From Yoonia sp. (GTDB lineage: Bacteria > Pseudomonadota > Alphaproteobacteria > Rhodobacterales > Rhodobacteraceae), in contig JAHDGO010000032.1 in the NCBI GenBank assembly GCA_020627605.1, positions 1 through 12,367 on the forward strand: DNA of 12,367 bases, written 5' to 3'. A model generated the notes under the pieces. The model was not told the DNA's origin and ran no database searches. It saw only the letters and a program-made list of their open reading frames with translations. The first letter of the stretch is position 1; every line of letters starts with the position of its first letter. The position numbers were made by a program, and so were the translations under genes. This document shows positions 1-5,961 of this stretch, piece after piece.

Positions 1-1785
1 CCACCTCCGCCGCCTCCACCGCCGTCGGGTGATATGGCCGTGTCGAGCGCATTGGCGCCGCCAGTTGGCGTGTCGTTGACGCAGGCAATTGAAATTGTTG
101 CCGGCCCTGCCGACGGTGGCATTGTCAACTACACTGGCCAAACCCTGTTTGGCGGTGTGATGGACCCGCTGACCTATGACACCATCAATGTGACGATCGA
201 ACCGTCCGGTCGCACAACGACGGTTGATGTCGCCGCAACCACCGGCCAGTTCGCCATGCGCCTGTTCCAGGAAGATCTGCTGACCGGCGCCGCGACTGTC
301 ACACTTGTCGGGACATCAAGCAGCAACGCCAACGTGATGAGCGCGCCTGTCGAATATCAATATACAGCCGCTGTCGCGACCGATGGTGTCTCGCAAGCCC
401 TGTCCCGCCTGACATTTGGCGCGACAGAAGACCTTTACACCCGCGTCCGGTCCATGGGCTTTGACGCTTACGTAGAAGAGCAGCTTGACCCCGACAGCAT
501 CAGTGATGCGTCGTTCAATGCGATGAATATCGACCGCATCCTGCGGCGCGACAACACCTTTAACGGTGCCATCGTCGAACGCCTGTATCACCACAACCTT
601 GCGCATTCGATCTTCTCGGAAAAGCAGTTGCAAGATGTGATGGGCCAGTTCTGGAGCAACCATTTCCACGCAACCAACAAAGACAGCCAGGTCATGGTGC
701 AAGCCATCGACGACCGCGCGTTCTTCCGTGACAATGCGTTTGGAAACTTCGAAGATCTGCTGCTCTACTCTGCGCGCAGCCCGCTGATGTCCCAGTTCCT
801 TGACAACGATCAGAACCGTGCGGGCCGCATCAACGAAAACTATGGTCGCGAGATCATGGAACTGCACACCGTTGGTGTTAACACAGGTTACACCGATGAA
901 GATGTGATCGCTGTTTCACGCGTCTTTACCGGCTGGACCTATGAACGGACAAACCCGAATGCCGGTGACGAAGCGCAGGATTTTGATTTCTCTTTCAACT
1001 CTGGCCGTCACGACACGGGTGACAAGGTCATTCCCTTCCTGAACACGACGATCGCTGGCCGCTCTGGTGCTGCCGGTGTCGAAGAAGGGGAAGAGCTGAT
1101 CGCGATCCTTGCCGATGACCCACGCACACATGCCTATGTCTGCGGCAAGATCGTGCAGAAGTTTGTCGCCGATGAACCGCCTGCCGCGTTTGTCGACATC
1201 TGCACCACCGCCTGGGCTGCCACTGATGGCAACATGGGCGAGGTTTTGCGGGCCATCCTGACTGCGCCTGAATTCATCAACACCGTTGAATATCAGCGCA
1301 ACAAGGCACGCACCCCTTACGAATATGTTGTCGGTGTCGCCCGTGCCTTTGGCATGACCCGCGATGCTGGAGACATCCAGGGTGATTTCCTTGGCAAGAT
1401 GGCGACAGTGGCCGTGCTCGGCGGCTTCGATCCATTCACCTTCCAGGTGCCGACTGGTCTTGCCGAAGTTGGCAGCCAGTGGATCAACTCAGCAACGCTG
1501 ATTGGTCAGTACCGCGAGATGACAAACACTGTTGTACAGCCTGGTCGCTACAACTTCGATCTTCAGACTTCTGCCGCCTCGGCTGGTCTGTTGACCGCAG
1601 AAGAGGTCGCGGCCTACCTGCTGACCATTGCGACAGCTGACCGTTTCTCGCTTGAAGAGTATGAAAGCCTGATTGACGTGCTCAAAGGGGCAGACGGTAT
1701 TTTTGATCCAACCCGGAACGAGTCCGACGCATTTGCGCGGGCGGCAGGACTGTTGATTGTCATGCCAAGTGTTCTGCTTCAGTAA
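1..1785 (+). CDS. DUF1800 family protein, 5' end missing (partial)
   Basis: The reading frame is open from base 1, so the gene begins left of the window; 594 codons plus TAA are visible. The first eight codons all encode proline, followed by S-G-D, which looks like a flexible linker. An in-frame ATG at 34 is an unlikely start because it lies inside this linker. Window residues about 25-122 are Thr/Val/Gly-rich and look beta-structured, like an Ig-type extracellular domain. From about residue 125 the DUF1800 (PF08811) landmarks appear in order: RLTFGAT, FWSNHFHA, NYGREIMELHTVGV, FTGWTYE, KIVQKFVADEPP, a RTPYEYVVGVARAFG stretch and GFDPFTFQVPTGL. The family's biochemical role is unknown. It is typically encoded next to a DUF1501 protein, as here with 35 bp between the genes. 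An exported or surface location is inferred from the linker and the partner's Tat signal. Family assignment is secure; function is not. Confidence 0.93.
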   Translation, partial: PPPPPPPPSGDMAVSSALAPPVGVSLTQAIEIVAGPADGGIVNYTGQTLFGGVMDPLTYDTINVTIEPSGRTTTVDVAATTGQFAMRLFQEDLLTGAATVTLVGTSSSNANVMSAPVEYQYTAAVATDGVSQALSRLTFGATEDLYTRVRSMGFDAYVEEQLDPDSISDASFNAMNIDRILRRDNTFNGAIVERLYHHNLAHSIFSEKQLQDVMGQFWSNHFHATNKDSQVMVQAIDDRAFFRDNAFGNFEDLLLYSARSPLMSQFLDNDQNRAGRINENYGREIMELHTVGVNTGYTDEDVIAVSRVFTGWTYERTNPNAGDEAQDFDFSFNSGRHDTGDKVIPFLNTTIAGRSGAAGVEEGEELIAILADDPRTHAYVCGKIVQKFVADEPPAAFVDICTTAWAATDGNMGEVLRAILTAPEFINTVEYQRNKARTPYEYVVGVARAFGMTRDAGDIQGDFLGKMATVAVLGGFDPFTFQVPTGLAEVGSQWINSATLIGQYREMTNTVVQPGRYNFDLQTSAASAGLLTAEEVAAYLLTIATADRFSLEEYESLIDVLKGADGIFDPTRNESDAFARAAGLLIVMPSVLLQ

Positions 1786-1805
1786 GCCTCAGACCCATCC
1801 GATTT

Positions 1806-1812
1806 GGAAAGG
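1806..1812 (+). promoter_or_regulatory. Ribosome binding site for the TTG start of the DUF1501 gene
   Basis: A purine-rich GGAAAGG lies 8 nt before TTG at 1821. It supports the TTG start over the first downstream in-frame ATG (1857, codon 13). Starting at the ATG would remove the twin-arginine motif. Confidence 0.6.
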
Positions 1813-1820
1813 TAAGCAAA

Positions 1821-3137
1821 TTGAGAAATCGTAGAGAATTCTTGAAGTCCTCAGCAATGATTGCTGCTGCCAGCATGGTGGGTGCCGCAGGCGCGCCAAA
1901 GTTCTCCTTTGGACAAAGCACCAACGGCAAGACTTTCATCAAAATCTTCATGCGCGGCGGCGCAGACGGCCTGCACCTGACACCACCTGTCGGTGACATG
2001 CAGTACTACAACCACCGCCCGAACATCGCGATCGAGGCACCGCTGTCCAGCGACAGCAACACCGCCATTGATCTGGGCAGCACATATCGCGCGCTGAACC
2101 CCAACCTCGAACCCCTGATGGAAATCTGGGATGCCGGGCGTCTGATGATCGCACCAGCCACCGCGATCAGCGATGGTAACCGGTCGCACTTTGACAACCA
2201 GCGCTGGATCGGCACCGGTGCCCGCAACAACCTGATCGACGGTTACCTGAACCGTTACATGCAGACAGTGACGGGCCCGGAACACCCCCTGCGTGGTGCC
2301 GTGCTTGGCAAAACATCGATCAGCACCGAACAGCGCGGCCAGATTGTTGTGCCCGCCGTGCGCGACGCCGGCAGTTTCGAGCTGGAAAACTTCAACCTTT
2401 GCGCCGGCAGCGGTTGTGCAGACAACCAGCTGACAGACCTGATGCGTGAAATCTCGTCGCATGAGGTTGATCAACCGGCCCTCGAAGGTGATCTGCGTGA
2501 CAACCAGCTTGTCATGATCGATTCCATCGCAGAGGTGCAGGGCGCCGCGGCGAACTATCAGACTGATGCTGGCGGGCTGGAATATTCCGGCAGTTCACTG
2601 GGTCGCGGTCTGCGCATGGCAGCGCAGTTGCTGAAGGCCGGTGTGCCAATGGAAACGGCAGCGCTCGACTTCAACATCGGTTGGGATACACACTCCAACC
2701 AGATCCCTGGCTTTGGCTCGCCCAACCCCTTCACTGATCAGAACTTTGGTTATCACCGCAACATGCGCCGTGGTGCCAACGATCTGCTGACATTCTACCG
2801 CGACATGGGCACCGGCATGGATGACGTTGTCGTCCTTGTCTGTACAGAGTTTGGCCGGACCGTCCATGAGAACGGCACAACAGGGACAGACCATGGCCAC
2901 GCGTCCACATGGTTTGCCTTTGGTGGCCCGACATCTGGCGGCTTTGCACCGGATGTCTCCTCGATTGCCAACGATCAGCTGTTGTCAGGCCGCTTCCTGC
3001 CACATGCCACGGAATTCCGTGACGTGGTTGGCGAAATCATGGTGAATCACATGGGCATGTCGCAGAACCTGATCTCGACAGTCTTCCCGGGTCACAACTT
3101 TACCAACCACGGGCTGTTTAGACGCGGCAACGTCTGA
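1821..3137 (+). CDS. DUF1501 family protein with twin-arginine signal (alkaline phosphatase/sulfatase-like fold)
   Basis: The protein has 438 residues and starts at TTG. The N-terminus reads RNRREFLKS followed by an Ala/Met-rich hydrophobic stretch (residues 11-25), a classic Tat signal, so the protein is predicted to be exported folded. DUF1501 (PF07394) landmarks are MRGGADG (44-50), SHFDNQR (122-128), GWDTH (287-291), TEFGRT (342-347) and GTDHGH (355-360). In the alkaline-phosphatase/sulfatase superfamily such Asp/His clusters bind metal; D49, D289, H291, D357, H358 and H360 are the candidates here (inference). C194 and C199 could form a disulfide after export. No substrate is known for this family. 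It follows the DUF1800 gene by 35 bp, the usual pairing, so the two are probably cotranscribed and work together. A strong hairpin lies downstream. Confidence 0.93.
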   Translation: MRNRREFLKSSAMIAAASMVGAAGAPKFSFGQSTNGKTFIKIFMRGGADGLHLTPPVGDMQYYNHRPNIAIEAPLSSDSNTAIDLGSTYRALNPNLEPLMEIWDAGRLMIAPATAISDGNRSHFDNQRWIGTGARNNLIDGYLNRYMQTVTGPEHPLRGAVLGKTSISTEQRGQIVVPAVRDAGSFELENFNLCAGSGCADNQLTDLMREISSHEVDQPALEGDLRDNQLVMIDSIAEVQGAAANYQTDAGGLEYSGSSLGRGLRMAAQLLKAGVPMETAALDFNIGWDTHSNQIPGFGSPNPFTDQNFGYHRNMRRGANDLLTFYRDMGTGMDDVVVLVCTEFGRTVHENGTTGTDHGHASTWFAFGGPTSGGFAPDVSSIANDQLLSGRFLPHATEFRDVVGEIMVNHMGMSQNLISTVFPGHNFTNHGLFRRGNV

Positions 3138-3161
3138 CAACTCTATCACAGTTGAAAAGTC

Positions 3162-3194
3162 TTGCGCTGAGCGGCACACTGCCGCTCAGCGCAA
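3162..3194. terminator. Perfect 14-bp hairpin between the DUF1501 gene and the secretion genes
   Basis: The arms TTGCGCTGAGCGGC (3162-3175) and GCCGCTCAGCGCAA (3181-3194) are exact reverse complements around the 5-base loop ACACT. It begins 24 bp after the DUF1501 stop codon and is followed by TCAGTTT, a weak T-tract. This fits an intrinsic terminator or 3'-end-protecting stem. Only 24 bp separate it from the next start codon, so partial readthrough is possible. Confidence 0.75.
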
Positions 3195-3218
3195 TCAGTT
3201 TAAGGGTCCTGTTCGGAC

Positions 3219-4280
3219 ATGACACCAGCATCAGACATGTCCCCTGCACCCACAGCCAAGCAGAAATCCGTCAATCGCGCCACCAAGCTGCTCAATCTGG
3301 CCTCGGCGAGCATGGCGATGCTGCATGCGCCACCGAAATCACCAAAAAAGGCGCCACCGCCAGAGCTGTTTCTGGGTGATACGTCATATGCATTGCGCCT
3401 GGACGATGATGTCACCAGCTTTGATAGCCTCAGCGATCTGAAATATCGGCTGGAACAACTGCCGGAAAAAGAGATCGACATCGTTTTTGCCGGGCGCACC
3501 GCCCTCGATCTGTCGTTTCAGATCCCCAACGGCCCGTTTAACGACCTCGAAGCGATGATTGAGGCCGAGATGGATTTCCGCTCTCCTATTCCCAAAGATC
3601 AGAGCGTGACATTCTGGACCGCCAAGGAAACTCCCAATGGTGACTGGCTGGTTGAGGCTGCGGTTGTCCTGAAATCGGCGATAGATTGGGTGCTGCAGGC
3701 CATGCGGGACACCAATAAATCCATCAATCTTGCGCGGCGGCATACGGCAGATGGCACGCTGCGGCTTGCTGTCAAACCTGACTGGCTTCAGCGCCCGTCG
3801 CGGCCAAGCGGCACCGGTTTTTTTGCCAGTCTGCGACGGATTCCACCCACGTTGCGCATGCCACTGATCGCCTTTGCGGTCTTTCTGATCTCTGCCATTG
3901 CACTATTCGTCGTGCAGTCTGGGCGCAATGGCGCACTTGCCGAACAGGCCGACGCCGCCAATGCCGCACTCAGAGAGGTCGCTGCCGAACAGGCCGTGAC
4001 CAATGATTTGCAGCGCAGACGCGCGCTTGGAAACACCCGCCTGACGATGGTGGGCCGCCTGGCCGAAGCGCTGCCAGACGGGGTCTGGCTTGACCAGTTG
4101 ATCATCGAGGGCGCTGACGTCACGCTGATCGGCTTTGCCCCCTCAGCGGCAGAGGTGACACGGCTGTTGTCGATGTTGCCTGATCTCAGTCAGATCGAAT
4201 TCGGCTCGCCGGTGACACGCGACAACACGCAGAATCTTGAGCGCTTCAGGATCAACGCCGTCCTGACAGGAGAAGAGTGA
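3219..4280 (+). CDS. gspL: GspL/PilN-like type II secretion inner-membrane protein
   Basis: This 353-residue protein has the bitopic layout of GspL. A cytoplasmic region (about 50-210) is followed by one transmembrane helix (about 215-233), an Ala/Glu-rich probable coiled coil (240-270) and a C-terminal PilN/GspL-type domain (277-350) containing LPDGVWLDQLIIEG and LIGFAPSAAEVTRLL. In type II secretion and type IV pilus machines GspL, or the PilM/PilN pair, links the cytoplasmic ATPase to the periplasmic platform. The N-terminal part contains EAMIEAEMDFRSPIP, similar to the actin-like half of GspL. The first 45 residues are Ala/Lys/Pro-rich and probably disordered. The ATG at 3219 is 12 nt after a weak AAGGG; codon 7 is an alternative ATG. 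The stop overlaps the next gene by 4 bp. The architecture is clear, but the choice of GspL over a generic PilN fusion is less certain. Confidence 0.75.
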   Translation: MTPASDMSPAPTAKQKSVNRATKLLNLASASMAMLHAPPKSPKKAPPPELFLGDTSYALRLDDDVTSFDSLSDLKYRLEQLPEKEIDIVFAGRTALDLSFQIPNGPFNDLEAMIEAEMDFRSPIPKDQSVTFWTAKETPNGDWLVEAAVVLKSAIDWVLQAMRDTNKSINLARRHTADGTLRLAVKPDWLQRPSRPSGTGFFASLRRIPPTLRMPLIAFAVFLISAIALFVVQSGRNGALAEQADAANAALREVAAEQAVTNDLQRRRALGNTRLTMVGRLAEALPDGVWLDQLIIEGADVTLIGFAPSAAEVTRLLSMLPDLSQIEFGSPVTRDNTQNLERFRINAVLTGEE

Positions 4281-4813
4281 TCGACAACTTCACCTTTCAT
4301 AATCCCGGTCTGGTGCGGCGTTTCGGGACGCTGTTGGTGGTTGGTACGGCCTTTGTCCTGCTTTTGCTGACATTGCTGCTGACCAGTGTCGCCCGCAACG
4401 GCTATGCCAGCATGGACACGCAGCGCGCCGCGATTGCGCAGGCAGAGGCCGCGACAGAACGTCAGGGCAACGCAGGTGTTGGCATCACCTTTTACGAAAG
4501 CGAGACCCCGCAACTGGCCCAGTCACAGATGCAAAGCGATATGCAGGCGCTGGCCGACCAGAATCAGGTCCAGCTGGAGGTTATCCGCGCCGATCAGGTC
4601 GAGCAGCTGCAAGGTGCCCTGCGGCTGACGCTGACATTGAACGGGGTCGTCGCAGAAAACCAGTTAGGTGGATTTCTGGAAAGTCTGGCAAGCCATGACC
4701 CGATGATTGTGGTCGACAGCATCGTGCTGCGTCGTGGGCGTAGCAGCAGTCAGGGCATTGATGATCGTCCACTTGCTATTCAGCTCAAACTGAGTGGGTT
4801 CACACCGCAATGA
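4277..4813 (+). CDS. gspM: GspM-like type II secretion protein (subtype b)
   Basis: This 178-residue protein starts at GTG, overlapping the previous stop as GTGA, with AGGAG (4268-4272) 4 nt upstream. It has a short cytoplasmic N-terminus, one transmembrane helix (about 17-37), a helical Gln/Ala-rich segment (45-100) and a C-terminal ferredoxin-like domain (about 105-178) with the pattern LRLTLTLNGVVAENQLGGFLESLAS. This matches the GspM/PilO layout and fits T2SSM_b (PF10741). GspM normally pairs with GspL in the inner membrane and stabilises it. The 4-bp overlap implies translational coupling and a stoichiometric L-M pair. The 'subtype b' label is recognition from memory, not a search. Confidence 0.75.
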   Translation: MIDNFTFHNPGLVRRFGTLLVVGTAFVLLLLTLLLTSVARNGYASMDTQRAAIAQAEAATERQGNAGVGITFYESETPQLAQSQMQSDMQALADQNQVQLEVIRADQVEQLQGALRLTLTLNGVVAENQLGGFLESLASHDPMIVVDSIVLRRGRSSSQGIDDRPLAIQLKLSGFTPQ

Positions 4814-5286
4814 TCAGCCTTTCACGCCAGGTTCAACGCACGGTCCCGCTTGCGGTTGGCATGATCTGCCTTGTGCTGGCCGGTGCCATCTGGATGCCGC
4901 TGGTTGATGACGATCAGGTCAGTCTGCCGGTCAATGCCCCCGCGGCACCCGCAGCACGCGCCGATATCTCCAGCCAGTTGGCGGAGGGGTCGGAAGAGTT
5001 GCTTGCCCGCCCGCTGTTTCACATCACCCGCCGCCCGCCAGAGGTCGCAGCGCCGGTTGTGCCAGAAGCACCGCCGCCTGTGACGCTTAGTCTGACAGGC
5101 ATCGTCAACGATGAAACCGACCGCATCGCGCTTATGCGCCTGTCCAGTCAGCCAGAGCTTTTGCGCGGACGCGAAGGTGAAAACATTGGTGACTGGACCA
5201 TCGAAGAGATCACCGAGAACACCGTCACTGTGGCCAACGGCGACGGTGATCGGATGATTATGTCATTGACATCAAACGATAATTAG
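4810..5286 (+). CDS. GspC/GspN/PilP-like type II secretion protein
   Basis: This 158-residue protein starts at ATG and overlaps the gspM stop by 4 bp (ATGA). It has one N-terminal transmembrane helix (about 11-31), a Pro/Ala-rich linker, the motif RPLFHITRRPP (67-77) and a second Pro-rich stretch (83-91). A small beta domain follows (about 92-155: LSLTGIVND, IALMRL, LLRGREGENIGDWTI, ENTVTVANGDG). This is the homology-region (HR) domain of GspC/PilP, which contacts the secretin in the outer membrane. The protein lacks the PDZ domain found after HR in many GspC proteins. It therefore resembles the short GspN/PilP-type connectors often annotated as type II secretion protein N. With GspL and GspM it completes the inner-membrane-to-secretin link. 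No secretin, ATPase or pseudopilin gene is in this window. Confidence 0.7.
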   Translation: MISLSRQVQRTVPLAVGMICLVLAGAIWMPLVDDDQVSLPVNAPAAPAARADISSQLAEGSEELLARPLFHITRRPPEVAAPVVPEAPPPVTLSLTGIVNDETDRIALMRLSSQPELLRGREGENIGDWTIEEITENTVTVANGDGDRMIMSLTSNDN

Positions 5287-5288
5287 CG

Positions 5289-5840
5289 TCAGCGCGGGCT
5301 GCGCTTGGCCAGGATACGCTGCAATGTGCGCCGGTGCATCGACAGGCGCCGCGCGGTTTCTGATACGTTGCGATCACACAGTTCATAGACCCGCTGGATA
5401 TGTTCCCACCGCACGCGATCCGCGCTCATCGGGTTTTCGGGCGGCGGTGGCAGGCTATCTTTGCGCGCAAGCAGCGCGTTGGTCACATCCGTGGCGTCGG
5501 CAGGCTTTGCCAGATAATCCGTTGCGCCGATTTTGACCGCAGCAACGGCTGTGGCAATCGCACCATAGCCTGTCAGCACCACAATCCGGCTTTCAGGTTT
5601 CCGGGCGCGCAGCGCCTCTACCACATCCAGCCCGTTGCCATCCTCAAGCCGCAGGTCCACAACCGCATAGGCCGGCGGACGGTTTGCGACAATCGCCTGA
5701 CCGGCCGCAACGGACCCGGCCATCTCGACCTCGAACCCACGTTTTTCCAGCGCCTTTGCCAACCGTCGCAAAAACGCCTCATCATCATCGACAAGCAAAA
5801 GACTTTTGTCTTCGCCCAGGTCCAAAGCTTCTGTCGTCAT
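5289..5840 (-). CDS. regA: Redox response regulator RegA/PrrA/ActR
   Basis: This 183-residue response regulator is the partner of RegB. The receiver domain (about 12-125) shows the acidic pocket VDDDE (17-21), phospho-acceptor D62 in VVDLRLEDGNG, T90 in VLTGYG and K112 in AKPAD. A proline linker PPPP (131-134) leads to a Fis-type helix-turn-helix (about 146-178, NVSETARRLSMHRRTLQRIL), which binds DNA. The VRWEHIQRVYELCDRNVSETARR region is near-invariant in RegA orthologues. In Rhodobacteraceae the phosphorylated protein controls respiration, carbon and nitrogen fixation and, where present, photosynthesis genes. The start at 5840 (MTTEALD) is chosen because homology begins there; an upstream ATG at 5900 would add a non-conserved stretch. 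The gene is divergent from regB. Its 3' end stops 2 bp from the convergent secretion gene. senC/prrC, the usual neighbour, is not adjacent. Confidence 0.96.
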   Translation of the reverse strand: MTTEALDLGEDKSLLLVDDDEAFLRRLAKALEKRGFEVEMAGSVAAGQAIVANRPPAYAVVDLRLEDGNGLDVVEALRARKPESRIVVLTGYGAIATAVAAVKIGATDYLAKPADATDVTNALLARKDSLPPPPENPMSADRVRWEHIQRVYELCDRNVSETARRLSMHRRTLQRILAKRSPR

Positions 5841-5910
5841 AGGTTTTGTCCAGTGTCTGGTTCCGCCCAGAGGTAGGGCGGCAAGGCGGCCCGTCAACAA
5901 CCACCGCGCG

Positions 5911-5924
5911 TGCGACAGGTCGCA
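5911..5924. promoter_or_regulatory. Candidate RegA/PrrA binding palindrome
   Basis: TGCGAC-AG-GTCGCA has perfect 6-bp arms around a 2-bp spacer. It contains GCGAC...GTCGC, matching the known RegA/PrrA half-site pattern GCGNC-Nx-GNCGC. It sits in the 121-bp regA-regB spacer, 37 bp before the regB ATG and 70 bp before the regA ATG. This suggests autoregulation; binding is inferred. Confidence 0.6.
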
Positions 5925-5952
5925 TTGCGCGCCGGGCCAATCACTCTATTCT
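5925..5952 (+). promoter_or_regulatory. Possible regB promoter
   Basis: TTGCGC (5925-5930) and TATTCT (5947-5952) are separated by 16 bp and resemble -35 and -10 elements. Initiation 7-10 nt downstream would fall at about 5959-5962, at the regB ATG. The bases before that ATG are pyrimidine-rich with no Shine-Dalgarno, consistent with a leaderless mRNA. The RegA palindrome abuts the -35 element. Both elements are loose matches. Confidence 0.35.
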
Positions 5953-5961
5953 TCTTCCATT

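Noticed and set aside
34..36. ATG at 34 as the start of the DUF1800 gene
   Set aside because: The frame is open upstream and encodes a polyproline linker that belongs to the same protein, with no Shine-Dalgarno just before the ATG.
1851..2474. A 207-codon - strand open frame inside the DUF1501 gene
   Set aside because: The + strand carries clear DUF1501 motifs across the same bases; the antisense protein is low-complexity Val/Ala/His with no recognisable domain.
3171..3185. GCGGC-N5-GCCGC, another match to the RegA half-site pattern, inside the hairpin
   Set aside because: Any long GC-rich hairpin will tend to match this loose pattern. The much longer 14-bp stem just after a stop codon is better explained as a terminator or mRNA stem.
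3152..3379. A 75-codon + strand open frame starting before the hairpin
   Set aside because: It runs through the hairpin and out of frame into gspL, with no ribosome site or recognisable domain.
5400..5876. A 158-codon + strand open frame opposite regA
   Set aside because: It is a shadow of the strongly conserved regA coding strand and its translation is unlike any family I know.
5806..5961. A 52-residue N-terminal extension of RegB
   Set aside because: It overlaps the start of regA on the other strand, crosses the regulatory palindrome and has non-conserved composition; METTANTARDD at 5962 gives the usual family length.
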